Part shown: positions 21,314 through 32,400 of the stretch, in pieces
Layout of the letters: every line of letters begins with the position of its first letter
Numbering within the stretch: position 1 is the stretch's first letter
DNA from: Dendrophyllia cribrosa
Lineage: Eukaryota; Cnidaria; Anthozoa; Scleractinia; Dendrophylliidae
NCBI GenBank assembly: GCA_024195265.1
Contig: JAJLRJ010000007.1
Location: forward strand, 25,545,934-25,609,933
Direction of reading: 5' to 3'
DNA: 64,000 nucleotides
Position numbers and translations under genes: made by a program
The notes under the pieces: model-generated
Seen by the model: the letters and a program-made list of their open reading frames with translations, nothing else
The model's database searches: none
What the model was told of the DNA's origin: nothing

Positions 21314-21831
21314 TGTCTCTCATCATATGGTACTTCATCTAAAGCTTTGACCATTTTTCTGTCTGCTCTATTCTTACACTTTCTGTCGTCTTTACAAACA
21401 CTATAATCAACATCGTGCTACATGGCAATGGCATCCGTTCTTCCTGCAGGTTGGTCATATATCTCAAGTATTTGACCAGTATTGGGATCATACTTCAACT
21501 GCTGTTCAAGAGGGTTGCCAGGACCTGTATATCTATGCCCAGGCATCACAAAACCCTTCTTGGGCGCTACTTTTAATATAGCCTTGTGGATATCTATTGC
21601 ACCACCGCTGTGAATTGGATCTAGTTTTTTTGATAAATCTGATGTAATACTATCCAAAGGTTTATCTAGATATTTGTTAGCCATACCTTTTATTTTTTGT
21701 TTAGCAAAATCTGATTTAATAGCCTTTGAAGCACCAATTCTACCAAGATTATACAAACCTTTTAAAGCGCTTTTAGCTGCAATTTCACTAAGACTGTGGG
21801 AATTTGTTATATCTAAAAATCCGCCAGCCAT
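21202..21831 (-). pseudogene. phospholipase A2-domain protein, parvovirus VP1-like, with an internal stop
   Basis: The ATG at 21,831 starts a helical, weakly hydrophobic N-terminus. The PLA2 calcium loop appears at residues 101-107 (PGHRYTGPGNPLEQQLKYDP). The catalytic His-Asp lies in HDVDYSVC, but the codon just before that His (138, at 21,418-21,420) is TAG, so as written the protein ends before the active site. The frame then runs open through CKNRADRKMVKALDEVPYDE and GHWLA to a stop at 21,202-21,204, 209 codons in all. In parvoviruses this domain lets capsids leave endosomes; a similar virion role here is inference. TAG differs from CAG by one transition. Confidence 0.75.
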
Positions 21832-21845
21832 CTCTGACTGGCTAT

Positions 21846-22007
21846 TTATTTTAAATTTTTATTGGATACAAAACGTGTTTTAGTAGCATGACATTCAGCA
21901 CATACTGATTTCAGCATGAGACGATTATTTTTAGTTCTTACATATCTTTCAGTACCAGGTACCGATTTTGTTTGCTTCTTCTGTTTTACACAATATGATT
22001 TGACCAT
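21846..22007 (-). CDS. short zinc-ribbon-like protein, DUF5679-type
   Basis: A 53-residue gene from the ATG at 22,007. It begins MVKSYCVKQKKQTKSV, has a TKNNRLMLKSVCAECH segment, and ends KTRFVSNKNLK. The layout resembles the small DUF5679-like zinc-ribbon proteins (YCVKC...NGR...G.C..C) of large DNA viruses and Polintons, though one Cys of the first pair is Gln here. It sits 14 bases upstream of the PLA2-like ATG and just downstream of the protease. Role unknown. Family membership is from memory of the pattern. Confidence 0.6.
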   Translation of the reverse strand: MVKSYCVKQKKQTKSVPGTERYVRTKNNRLMLKSVCAECHATKTRFVSNKNLK

Positions 22008-22021
22008 TATATATAAATAGA

Positions 22022-22627
22022 TTATATAATTTTGAAGTAATGTATGATGAATTGATGATTGACATTTTGATCCATCATATTAAATAATGGATTGTGAATA
22101 GTTTCTAAAATAGTTTTACCCTTCTGTCTTTCATATAAATAGTATAAACACCAATAGCCACATAAAACAGAATCTCTTTCTTGTATTTCATCACCTGAAT
22201 ATCTTATTTGTTTTTCACTTGTTGATAAATAAAGCTGAATCTCTTCTGGCATTATTAAACCAAATGGATCAAAATATTCACAATATATATCAATATTTCT
22301 ATAGCATATCCAATGGGTGCCAGCCCCTATTTGACTGTCCAGATTGATAATACCACATTCTTTTTTATTTATTTGTTTTGGTAAATTATCTCTTGAATAA
22401 ATATCACGGAAATGCTTAATCTTAAGTTTCTTAATCCAACTGATTAAATCTATGTTTGATAATGGTTTATTAATGAATTTTAAAGAATTTCTCCGATTAA
22501 TGGGATTGAGTTGAATGGGCTGTTTTTTCCAAGAAGAAGTCCCTTGCCTTTTTTCCCTTTGCGTTTTTTGGGAGCTTTTTTTTTGGTTGGTAGTCCCATA
22601 CCAATAGGATTTTTCATTTGTTTCCAT
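22022..22627 (-). CDS. PRO: adenain/Ulp1-type cysteine protease
   Basis: Matures virion proteins. The catalytic triad is visible in adenain order: His in GAGTHWICY, Asp in EYFDPFGL, and Cys in DSVLCGYWCLYYL, with a Gln/Glu-rich segment (GDEIQERDS) before the Cys. The conserved part starts about residue 50 (LSNIDLISWIKKLKIKHFRD). The only upstream ATG in frame (22,627) lies inside the preceding gene and would give a Lys/Gln-rich N-terminus overlapping its C-terminus by about 148 bases. The true start is therefore unclear; a shorter product from a non-ATG start or coupled translation is possible. No disabling change in the catalytic region. Confidence 0.88.
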   Translation of the reverse strand: METNEKSYWYGTTNQKKSSQKTQREKRQGTSSWKKQPIQLNPINRRNSLKFINKPLSNIDLISWIKKLKIKHFRDIYSRDNLPKQINKKECGIINLDSQIGAGTHWICYRNIDIYCEYFDPFGLIMPEEIQLYLSTSEKQIRYSGDEIQERDSVLCGYWCLYYLYERQKGKTILETIHNPLFNMMDQNVNHQFIIHYFKII

Positions 22628-23349
22628 GTTCCAAAAAAGGGGGGTGGTTGAAGCATATATGGATTAATTAATCCTCCTTTTGATTTTGGTGGAGGAACAT
22701 AAACTGGTAATGATCTTCTTGATCTCTGACTATCAACCTGTAATCCTTTACCAGTCAGAGCATTCAACAAAAGTGGAACTCCGATTGAAGCGAGAAGAGT
22801 ACCGAGAAATCCTCCCTGTTGTGTTTTTGTGGGTTTAATAACTACCTGACCACCAGTTTGAATAGCATCTAATATTTGCTTCTTTTGTGAAGCAGATAGC
22901 AAATCTTTATATCGAATCAATTGATCAATTTTATTTTGAGGAATCATGAATCCACCTGTTTGTCCTTTACCAAAAATTTTATCAATACCCAATGATCCCA
23001 ATGCACTTATTGCTCCTGTGGCTAGAGCTGGAACTGCTTTTGTTACTGCCTTCGTAGCATAAGGTAATAGTTTAGTTCCCAATGAAAACAATGATGACCA
23101 TAGATTTCCACCATGTTTTACAGCTTTTCTTATCTGTGTTTTACTAATTCTTATATCAGAACCGGTACCATTCTTCATTGCTCTTTTTATTTTGTTTATC
23201 TGGGTTTTACTTAACATCAATTCATCATTTCCAGTCAATTCATTTTTATTCAATCTGATAGTAATGGCTGAATTAGTTTGATATGCTTTTGCAAGTCTTA
23301 ATCTCTGCCCTTCCGATAGACTAACTCCATGAGAATAATAACTAGTCAT
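22480..23349 (-). CDS. Polinton virion core-like protein with basic C-terminus
   Basis: Two hundred eighty-nine residues from the ATG at 23,349. The N-terminus has repeated ISKTQI/LSKTQI motifs (about residues 46-70). A Gly/Ala-rich hydrophobic middle (ALATGAISALGSLGIDKI) and a second (FLGTLLASIGVPLLLNAL) follow, then a Pro-rich segment and a very basic tail (KKKAPKKRKGKKGKG) ending SPFNSIPLIGEIL. Such proteins lie between protease and major capsid genes in Polintons and resemble adenoviral core or minor capsid proteins in composition. Function is inferred from position. The C-terminus overlaps the protease frame. Confidence 0.6.
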   Translation of the reverse strand: MTSYYSHGVSLSEGQRLRLAKAYQTNSAITIRLNKNELTGNDELMLSKTQINKIKRAMKNGTGSDIRISKTQIRKAVKHGGNLWSSLFSLGTKLLPYATKAVTKAVPALATGAISALGSLGIDKIFGKGQTGGFMIPQNKIDQLIRYKDLLSASQKKQILDAIQTGGQVVIKPTKTQQGGFLGTLLASIGVPLLLNALTGKGLQVDSQRSRRSLPVYVPPPKSKGGLINPYMLQPPPFFGTWKQMKNPIGMGLPTKKKAPKKRKGKKGKGLLLGKNSPFNSIPLIGEIL

Positions 23350-23423
23350 TCTTGTATATAATATACGTTATATAAATTTTTGGTTTACAAAAGGTATTTA
23401 ATAAATGAATAATATTTGTCAAT

Positions 23424-24704
23424 TTAAGATCTTAGTATCAGTTTACCATCCTTCTGTTGCAATTCTACGTCTTGCTCATAAAGTGTCAAAGCATAAACAG
23501 AATATTCTGTTGCAGTTGTTCCTGACAGTTCACATTTGAAAGTAAGCTTTGTGGTACCATCTTTGATATCCATTTTCTGATTAGTCAAGTCAAAATACAG
23601 GAATGGGAATATTGTGCTGAAATTACTTCTATTAAGCAATGTACCTTCTTTAAATTCATTATTAGCATATACATATTTCAGAACATCTCTGTACACAAGT
23701 GTTATATCTGTTGATGGTGTATAGTGAATTTCAGGATATTCATTACCATTCCCTACCTCAAGATGACATTTCAAAAGAGTTCGAGGATCTGTACTCACTG
23801 AAAATGTATTATACAGGAATGGATTCTCTGTTTGTACATTAATGGATGAATTATTTAATATAAAAACGAAAACATGACGTGGTTTTGATATTCCAGTTGT
23901 TATTCTGAAATTACCAGCTCTCTGACTTGAAGCATTACTTCTCTCTATGTTCTCTCTTAGATAAGTCCATTTATGTGGTTTCAGATATTGGCTCATATAC
24001 AATGTTTGACCTTCTGAATTAAAAGTGATACGAGGAATAAACAACTGCATTCTTGTTATGATAACTCTACAGTCATCTGCCGTCTGCCAAATCAAATTGC
24101 CGTCAGTTTCAATTTCATATTTTAGTTCAATCCTTGTATTTGGTAAGAGTTCGTCCTCGAGACTTTCAAAAAAAGAATACCTATTCAATGGAATTTCAGT
24201 ATTTACTGAAGAAGATGTACCTAGAAGGGCTTTTCTAGCACCAAAACCTTTATTATAAGCAGCCTGAGCAAGTCTTTCTTCTGGATTTCTGTTAGTATCA
24301 AGATAAAAAAATTCATTGCTGGCCGTACTTTGAGCATAGGTTGGACTGTATTCAAGTAAGTTTTTAACATTCACAGAATGGTTTGCATTATTACAATCAT
24401 AAATTGTCTTACCGTTCACTTTAATTTCCAATCTTTTTATAAAACTAAATGATCCATTAACAATGCCGTTATGATCATTCGCTGCAATATTAGCACCATC
24501 AGCTGTCTTATTCACTTTAAAATCTATTGAAATTCGAGAATTGTACCAATCAAACGGTGTTACCTCTCCGGAATTATCAGCAACAAAACGATATCCGTCC
24601 TTTTTCTGTCGCGCATTATTGGCTACAGTTGTATCCAGAGCTGTTTCTAAATCAAATACAACATCTTCGTATCTTTCAACGTATTTCGGGTTTCTAAAAC
24701 TCAT
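23424..24704 (-). CDS. MCP: major capsid protein, double jelly-roll
   Basis: Builds the icosahedral shell. The ATG at 24,704 sits directly after a TAATAATATA element. The 426-residue product starts MSFRNPKYVERYEDVVFDLE and ends YEQDVELQQKDGKLILRS, both typical of Polinton hexon-like proteins; FDWYNSRISIDFKV and SFIKRLEIKVNGKTIYD are early strands. Length fits the family (about 400-500). The frame is intact. It lies between the core-like gene and a small basic protein gene in the usual virion-gene block. Confidence 0.88.
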   Translation of the reverse strand: MSFRNPKYVERYEDVVFDLETALDTTVANNARQKKDGYRFVADNSGEVTPFDWYNSRISIDFKVNKTADGANIAANDHNGIVNGSFSFIKRLEIKVNGKTIYDCNNANHSVNVKNLLEYSPTYAQSTASNEFFYLDTNRNPEERLAQAAYNKGFGARKALLGTSSSVNTEIPLNRYSFFESLEDELLPNTRIELKYEIETDGNLIWQTADDCRVIITRMQLFIPRITFNSEGQTLYMSQYLKPHKWTYLRENIERSNASSQRAGNFRITTGISKPRHVFVFILNNSSINVQTENPFLYNTFSVSTDPRTLLKCHLEVGNGNEYPEIHYTPSTDITLVYRDVLKYVYANNEFKEGTLLNRSNFSTIFPFLYFDLTNQKMDIKDGTTKLTFKCELSGTTATEYSVYALTLYEQDVELQQKDGKLILRS

Positions 24705-24716
24705 TATATTATTAGT

Positions 24717-25130
24717 TTAGATAAATTTCAACTTACGAAGTTTACCACCTGAAAGTAGTTGATTTACTCTTTCATTAATCTCATAATCTGTTAATGGTTG
24801 TTCAACTGTTGGAGTTTGTTGTGTCATCAATGGTGCTCTCATTTTGTTTCCTTTTTTGCTCAAAAGCTCAATTATTTTATCTCCAGCTTTTTTTGCTGCA
24901 AAATCACCCGTTTTAGTAGCAGCGTTTTCAATTGCCTTTTCAGCACCTTTTTGAAGTCCAGTTTTCAATGTTTTTTTCATTGTTTGTCCAAATAATTTTT
25001 TACCAATTGATTTAAAAACATCTGTTATCCCTTCACCATATTGTGTTTTTATGTCACCATCATAAATATGAGTTTTTACATATCGACCCAAATCTGGATT
25101 ATAACATTTCTTGTACTCACATTGTCTCAT
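24717..25130 (-). CDS. small virion-associated protein, amphipathic (pVI/pX-like)
   Basis: 137 residues from the ATG at 25,130, with a TAATAATATA element 7-16 bases upstream. A short N-terminus (CYNPDLGRYVKTHIYDGD) is followed by long amphipathic Lys/Ala helices (GLQKGAEKAIENAATKTGDF) and a C-terminus ending SGGKLRKLKFI. The composition recalls adenovirus membrane-active or core peptides. The stop lies 13 bases from the major capsid ATG. Function is inferred from position and composition only. Confidence 0.5.
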   Translation of the reverse strand: MRQCEYKKCYNPDLGRYVKTHIYDGDIKTQYGEGITDVFKSIGKKLFGQTMKKTLKTGLQKGAEKAIENAATKTGDFAAKKAGDKIIELLSKKGNKMRAPLMTQQTPTVEQPLTDYEINERVNQLLSGGKLRKLKFI

Positions 25131-25153
25131 TATCAGTATATTATTACATTAGA

Positions 25154-25915
25154 TTAAATCGGTGTTGATCGGACAATTAAGGTTAGAAACCAATCTATAC
25201 TATTCAGATTTATTGGTCTTCCTAAAGCGTCACTAACATAAAACCGCATTTCACTTATATGATTTGAGGAAACAGGACAAAATAGTAATCTTTTAGGTTC
25301 AAAAGTAAATGGATACGATCTCGTTAGATTATCTGTAGGAATGACAGCGATAGTATTAGTGTTCTGCCCATCAACAATGCTATCTGTTACACCATCAGAA
25401 TTGATATGAATAATATCGATTGAATTTGTTATATTAGGTAAATCTGAACCATATTCTGTTTGTGTAACTAGTTTTTGTTGAAAACCGATTAACTCTCCAA
25501 ATTTAGTGTTTCTTAGATCTAACTGATAATTATTGTCAATTTCAATAACTACTTTATATGATGATAATACAAATATCAAATTAATATGATACTCATTACC
25601 CGTTTTGTGGTTCTTTTTGTCCATATATTGATGTAAATATTCGTTGATATCATTGTATGAGTACATACCATCAACAAAAGTTACTGTTTCCCACGACTGA
25701 CCTGAATCAGTGCTGTATTTGATAACATTGTTTTGATATTCTGGATTGATATTGTGCCAAGAATATGTCATTGTAAGTCTATCTAAAGCTATTTCATTTA
25801 TCATATCATCTCGTAATTTTAAGACTGGATTAAATTTAATAACAAAGTCTTCAGCTTTACTTCTTCCTACTTTCACTCTATTAACAGATGAGATATGAAT
25901 TGCTCTTTCAGTCAT
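25154..25915 (-). CDS. mCP: minor capsid protein (penton, single jelly-roll)
   Basis: Forms the capsid vertices. The ATG at 25,915 lies immediately after TAATAATAT. The 253 residues begin MTERAIHISSVNRVKVGRSK and include LRDDMINEIALDRLTMTYSW, YSYNDINEYLHQYM and FEPKRLLFCPVSSNHISEM, as in Polinton penton proteins. Length is normal and the frame intact. It forms a block with the two preceding structural genes, spaced by 23 bases and less. Confidence 0.82.
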   Translation of the reverse strand: MTERAIHISSVNRVKVGRSKAEDFVIKFNPVLKLRDDMINEIALDRLTMTYSWHNINPEYQNNVIKYSTDSGQSWETVTFVDGMYSYNDINEYLHQYMDKKNHKTGNEYHINLIFVLSSYKVVIEIDNNYQLDLRNTKFGELIGFQQKLVTQTEYGSDLPNITNSIDIIHINSDGVTDSIVDGQNTNTIAVIPTDNLTRSYPFTFEPKRLLFCPVSSNHISEMRFYVSDALGRPINLNSIDWFLTLIVRSTPI

Positions 25916-25921
25916 ATATTA

Positions 25922-26885
25922 TTAGATTACATATTCTTTCATAAGACTTATAAGTTGATCGTTTGTAATTGTACCAAGTTTGTTTAATGTGTGTGCAATT
26001 TGTGAAAATTCATCTTTAACACCATCATTCCCAGCTATTATTGAACCCCCTAGCAGCTCTAGTCGACTTATAAGATCATGTGGATTGTTATAATAAACAA
26101 CACCATTTCCAATCTTTTTAAATTTATTGGAAGTTTTATGTATTGGTATTTCACTAATTCTATTCAAGTCATCGAATACCATTTTTGATAACAAACTATA
26201 GTTCTTCTTGCTGTTAAACCTCTTTGTGAGTAGATCAAGTGTATCAAAATCAACCTGTTTATCATATACTTTTTTCTTATTTTGGTAGGCAACTAATCTA
26301 AGTCGGCTATATAATTTAGGGATATCGATGGTTAAATTACCATATTTACCCTCAGGTGTAATTTTGTATGCATTTCTTTTTGGTTGAGTATAACCTGACC
26401 CTGTTTTGATAGTCTTCTTACCCTCAGCGATGATTCCAATTCTATCTCTGTATTTCTGAAGTAGTTTAATGTCTGTAGTAAGTTCATCAATACTATCTTT
26501 GTTTTTCGATTTCGATTTCTTGGTTGATGACAAACTACCTTTTTTTCCACCAAGCTTATTTAATTGTTTCCCAATATTTTGATCATATTCATCAATATCA
26601 AGATCACCTTCAATTGAAGCTTTTAATACATCACTTGGAGAGTATAAACCATATTCCATTAATTTTTTTTATCTCACTGGTGTTAAAACCAGTGTCAAGA
26701 TCAGACTTGAATTCGGATTCCATCATAGCTGGTTTATAACCAATTGGTAGTTTGGTTGTTTCCTGTGGTTGTGTATCAGGTAAATGCTGTAACATGAGTA
26801 TATCTTCAAACCCTGATGTTAGTGCTTTTTGGTTTTTCTGTAATTGTTCAAGCATTTTATCTTGTTTCTGATCGATTATTTGTTT
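25922..26885 (-). pseudogene. conserved Polinton protein, C-terminal part, disrupted
   Basis: The main frame (25,922-26,659) ends GGSIIAGNDGVKDEFSQIAH and LNKLGTITNDQLISLMKEYVI, a C-terminus I recall from many Polinton proteins of unknown function. It includes a Lys/Ser-rich stretch and RNAYKITPEGKYGNLTIDIP. Near 26,663-26,670 an eight-base T run (A run in the gene) shifts the frame; the upstream frame (EQLQKNQKALTSGFEDILML) continues to 26,885, where the Academ-like element interrupts it. The first 56 codons lie beyond the insertion at 33,864-34,031. The gene is the last of the leftward virion block. Confidence 0.7.
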
Positions 26886-28186
26886 TAGTCGGGGAGCTGG
26901 AAATCAAAAAAGCCTCTAATTAACGTGTTCGTTCAACCCATCCCACAGTAAAGGTTTGATAACGGATTCGGATAGATTAAACCCTCCTGATTAACACTAG
27001 GTACGTTGTAGAGTCGGATTGTGGTATCAGTTTTGAGTTAAAGGTATGGTTTTGTAGGCTACCGGAAATGCAGTATGAAAACGAGGCAGAATGCAAATTT
27101 TTGAAAATGCAGCTCTAAACCTAATCGAAATGAGAGAAAAATTATTAAATATCAGAGAGTAACAAAGAATAACCATTATTAATTAGTTTTGCTTTATAAC
27201 GAACTGATTTAAGCGCTTTGTTCATGAAACAAATTAAAAAATACCCCTTTTTGTGTTAGTTTAGAAATACCGCTAGCCTTGTTAGTTTTTCACAATATTC
27301 ATAACAACGCTACATTGAATGTTTTCCACTAAAAAGAGTATCGTTTTACCTTTTTAGAAATAATATCTATGAAGATTTTGGCAATTTTATCGCATTTTTT
27401 CTCGTTTTTGCCTCGATTGTGAAAAACACATTAGTCAGCCTCGTTTACATGCAGAGCTGAGATTCAAAATGGCGGACGGATAGAAGGTTCGTTGCCTGGC
27501 TATTTCGTGAAAACTTCGGCAGGTAAGTGCTGAAATAATGTTCGTATAAATCATATAAAGCTTTCACGAATTGAAGAAAAGATTCAAACATTGAAAACGA
27601 AAATTTGTAGCGCAGTTTGTTAAAAAGAGTGAGAGAAAATAAACGCCAAGTGTCGCGAAGAGATTCAGTTAGATTAGCTGACAAGCCAATAAAATTATCG
27701 CGTAAAATTATTGTATGTTCCATTTTCTTAGTTGCTCGGTTGCTCGTTTTTATGTTGTATTGTCTTCCTATCAGGATGAGAAAATTAGAGTTTGACATTT
27801 TTTTATTAACGTAAATTTATGGTTTGTGTTTCTCTGATAGAACTGTAAGTACAATATTAATTCAGTCCGAGCAGGTGATATGTTTAAAGTTCAAAATGGC
27901 GGCCTTGAAGATAGATTAGATGAAAGCACTCACTGATAAGTAAAATTGTACCCGAATATGTAAAATAATGCCATGGTAAAACCAAAAACGTTTTTAACCC
28001 ACCTGTAAGGTGTAATAAAGTATATTTTCCTTGTATTTTTGTCAGTGGAGTAGTACAGAAAATTACCAGCGTAACTGCTCGATGATGTTCACTACTTAGT
28101 GTCGGTCGTAACTCGTGTTTTAAGGTTTAAAAAACGTACAGGATAATAACCAAGCATAACGTTGAGCTTTCTGCATTGCAGCTGTT
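26886..28186. repeat. left inverted repeat and 5' non-coding region of the Academ-like element
   Basis: The first ~215 bases are the left inverted repeat. The rest, to the start codon at 28,187, is A+T-rich with no supported gene. The words CAAAATGGCGGACGG and AAAATGGCGGCC occur near 27,467 and 27,893. Confidence 0.7.
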
Positions 28187-29431
28187 ATGGCAGATGAAGA
28201 AAGTAAGAGCGGTGATAGTGAGCTGCATGAACTTCAAGTGCTTATTCCACCTTTGCCAAAGAAACGCCGAACAACATGTTTTGCTAAGTGTCTAATCTGT
28301 CAGTCCGACTCAAAAGATAAACTGAGAAAAGGCAAAGAATCCTCTGTTGCTAACTTAATATCGAAACTAAAAATTCGAAAGGATGATGTTTATCAAAGGC
28401 TTTCGCCTGATTTAGATTTGTTATATGAAAACGAAGTTCTTTGGCACGCCTCCTGCTATGCGACGTACACGAGTATTCAAAACATCAAATATGCTTCACA
28501 TAAAACATCAACGGTGGTGGAGGAAGATATTGAAGAGGAGTCAAGCGACCTTTCTCCTAGAGTTTCTCGATCCAGCGTTGCCCCTCATGATTGGTCAAAA
28601 TGTATGTTTTGCAAAAATCGAACCTACAAGAAAGAAAAGGCAATGCAAAACGTGTCCACGTTTGAAGCAGCTAATACCATAAAGCAGTGTGCAGAAGCTA
28701 AAGGAGACCAAGACATGCTCCGTGTGCTGCTTGGTGTCCATAACGACTTAGTTGCCGCAGAAGCTAGATACCATAAAGCATGCTTTGCAGCTTATGTGAG
28801 CAAATCTAATTTAAAATCTCAAGCTTTTAAAGAAGAACCAGGGAGAGAATCGGCCTATGACAAAACATTTCTTGAAATGGCTTCTGACATCGGAAAAGGA
28901 TTGGAAATTGGAAAAGCTTACGATATGTCCTCTTTGCTGAAGAAATATATTGAGTTGCTAGAAACAAGGGGAATCGATGGTCAAAATTACACTAAGCAGA
29001 AATTGAAGCTTCGCATGAAAAGCCATTTTGGAGAAGCTGTAGTGTTTCATCAGCCTTACCAGAAGACAAGTCCACAGCTTGTGTACTCAAGTTCCATTTC
29101 ATTACAAGATGTCATCAACGCTTCTGCTATTCAGAACAATGATCAACCATCAGCTCCTCAGGCAGAAAACCGAAACCAATGCACACAAGATCCCTCTCCG
29201 ACACATCTGCTGTACAGAGCGGCAAAGTTCTTAAAAGATCAAATGAGGCAGTGTAAAGGTATATCCATATACCCATCTAGTGTCAACGATATAGACATGG
29301 TAACAGCGAAACATATAGTGCCTAGAGATCTGTACTTGTTTCTGCGCTGGATGGTCACGAATGATGATGTGGAGGTGGACTTTGATTCAAGTTGTAGTAA
29401 TGCTGCTGATGAGCGAAAGTCCTTTGTTTAG
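28187..29431 (+). pseudogene. Academ-like transposase, N-terminal part (paired zinc modules)
   Basis: The ATG at 28,187 opens 414 residues. Two similar Cys/His modules are visible: CLICQSDSKDKL ... LWHASCYATYTS (about residues 36-95) and CMFCKNRTYKKEK ... ARYHKACFAAYVS (about 139-208). A helical region follows (KSHFGEAVVFHQPYQKTSPQ). The frame breaks at about 29,415, where one missing base sends it to a stop at 29,431. The other frame carries on (LAQDAIHCSSHGRIKLPKHV) into the next entry. The related copy at 43.6-48.2 kb aligns across this junction, so one protein of about 1,620 residues is the likely original. Confidence 0.75.
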
Positions 29432-32400
29432 CCCAAGATGCAATTCACTGTTCGTCTCATGGTCGGATTAAACTTCCCAAACATGTGGGTCTAGCCATGT
29501 CTGTACGTCATATGACCGGATCTAAGCAGCTGGTATCTATTCTAAATCGCATGGGTCACTGTTCATCCTACGATGAGATAGAGAGCGTGGATACTGGTCT
29601 AGCAAAGGAGGTCTTGGCAAAATCTCAACAGAGTGGTACTGTTATACCATCTAATATATCCCCAGGTTCGTTCATCCAGTTCGCTGCGGATAACAATGAC
29701 CTTAATGAGGAAACTTTAGATGGAAAGAGCACGACCCACGCTACGACTCTTGTCGTTTTCCAGAAAAAACCGTTCGGACCGATGCCACCGCCAGTAGTAC
29801 ATGCTGACCATGCAGGCAGAGAGAGATCTCTTGAGAAAGCTGATGTCTATGACGGTATCTTGGAGTGTTCTGCCCATGGCAAGCGACCAGCCGTTAAAGA
29901 TTTCATTGGCAAGTTAGAGCCACACGCTGAGGCCTTTACTACGACACCTGAATACAAGTCATCATGCACGATGGATCTGACATGGGCTCTTGCACGACTT
30001 TCCCCAATGAAGTTGTTCACTGAGGAGACGAGAGAGGGGGACGAGGAAACTATGCAGCAGACCATACCAGGCTGGAGTGGGTATAACTCCTTGATTTTTC
30101 CCGACAACACGCTGCCAACTGTGATTGGATACTGCCCAATGATAAATGGGTCATCCACCGAGTTTAGCACAGTATACACAGTTATGAAGAAAGCGGTTAA
30201 CATGTGTGCTAGCCTTGATCAGAAGGACACGGTTATCACCTTTGATCTGGCGATCTACATTAAAGCAAAACAGATCATTTGGAAAAACCCAGGCGAATTT
30301 CCTCACACCGTCATTCGACTGGGAGGTTTTCACATTGCTCTCAATTTCTTAGCGGTGTTGGGAAAAAGATACCAAAGCTCAGGCATAGAAGATGCCTTAA
30401 TTGAGTCTGGTACCTATGGGCCAGGAACTGTGATGTCCCTAATGAAAGGAAAGTCGTACAACCGCGGAGTCAGGGCGCACAAGATAACCATGGAGGCGTT
30501 ATTTCGTTTAATGTGGCAGGCATTCCTTCACTGGCTAAATGGTGAGGACCAAAGTTCGCTCAAGGCAAATGTGGATGAGAAGCACCTCGAAGATAGCATG
30601 AAATCATTCCATTTGGCACTAAAGAGCAAGAAGAATGTCTCGCAGGGAGCTGAAAGAATCACAGATGAGTTAAAGATCGTGACGGAGCTGTTTGAAACCT
30701 TTCGACAAGCAGAAAGGGCCCGATCACCGATGTTTGCGTTCTGGGATGAGTACATACGCATGGTGATCATGCTTCTGCAGTTCGTGAAAGCAGAACGAAC
30801 AGGAAACTGGCACCTTCATCTCGCATCGGCCTCTGCAATGGCTCCTTATTTCTTCGCACATGACCGCCAAAACTACGCCCGTTGGCTTCCCGTTTACTTA
30901 GCAGACATGGGACAACTTGAGCAGGAACACCCTGCAGTCTACCAGCAGTTTATGGAAGGAGATCATGCAATAAGCCGCTCAAGCCAACCTTTCGCGAGAG
31001 TATGGACTGATATGGCACTCGAACAATCCATCAATTTGGATTCAAAGTCTAAAGGTGGTATTGTTGGGATCAGCCTGAATGCAGATGCGCTACAGAGGTG
31101 GTTTTTGACCAGTCACGAGAGAGCGGCAATTACCTCTGCAGTCAAGCATATGTGTGGTATCGATGATTCGGACAGAATTGCCACCCACAAGGAAGCAGCC
31201 TCAAAGAGAGTTGAGCGTGACGAGAACGACGTTCAGAAGATAGTTGCCTGTTTCAAGTCAGGCCTAATGAAGGACCCTTTTTCTGAAGAGAGTGATTCTC
31301 TAAATAACATCGCAACTGGTGTTGTATTGCCCGTCGATGTAGCTGAAAGGCTGGTGACAAGTGTAGCCAAAGGACAGGAACAGATGAACAGTTTCATAGA
31401 ACAACGCTTGAATTCTAATAATGTCAGTTTCTGGGACGCTATACCAAGCCTTAAGATCAAGACATTCTGTTCCATGACAAAAAAGACCACCATGAAAGGC
31501 ACAGACGAGAAGCTTGTGGCAACAACTAAAGACAGAGATCTATTTGGAAGGCTGCTGATCGTTGCCAATGTCCGACAAGTAAACTTAAGAGAGATTCTTT
31601 CCTTTGAGCTTTCAGCAGTTCCATATTCTCTGGCACACACCGATGGCACTCTCCGGAAGACCAACAAGAGTGTGCTTCTCCAGATACTGGAAAACAACGT
31701 GACCGTGGAGGCACGGCTGACATCCCTTCCGACTATGCCAACAGTTCACATCTTAGATGCTATGGCACTAGTGCAAATGTTGAGATTTGCCGGAGCATCG
31801 ACCTTTGGAGAGATGGCAGCCAAGTACTTTGAGGTCTTAACATCTCACTTTCAACAGGGCTGCCATCGACTGGATGTGGTATTTGATCAGTACTGGCAGC
31901 TTTCCATCAAGGCCGGAGAACGGAAGAAACGCGGCGAGGAAAGCGCATTAGAGGTGCGGATCCACGGGGCATCAACGCCAGTCCCTAAGCAGTTTCCGAA
32001 GTACATCAGTAATGCTGTGAATAAAGTAAACCTATCTACTTTCCTCACGGAGGCTTGGATTGAAATGGCGAAACATCTTCTGCCGGCAGACAAAGAGCTT
32101 GTTATCGGAGGGGGAATGACGAATGGGCACTTAGCAGTATCGATTAAGAATGGACAGTGTGACGAAGTTCCAGCATTAGATTCTGATCATGAAGAAGCGG
32201 ATACTAGAATGCTGCTACACGCCCAAAACGCTAGTCGAGACGCTCAGAGGATTGTAATTCAGTCCCCAGATACAGATGTGCTACTTCTTTGTGTCACACA
32301 TTATGATCAGATCGGATCGGAGTTGTGGTTTTGCACTGGGGTGAAGGATCGTCTGCGGTACATTCCAGCCCACAAGATTGCAGATGGTCTTGGCCCACTA

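Noticed and set aside
26663..26670. Programmed frameshift at the A8 run in the interrupted Polinton gene
   Set aside because: Possible, but the gene also has a stop and an insertion, so simple slippage or decay is more likely.
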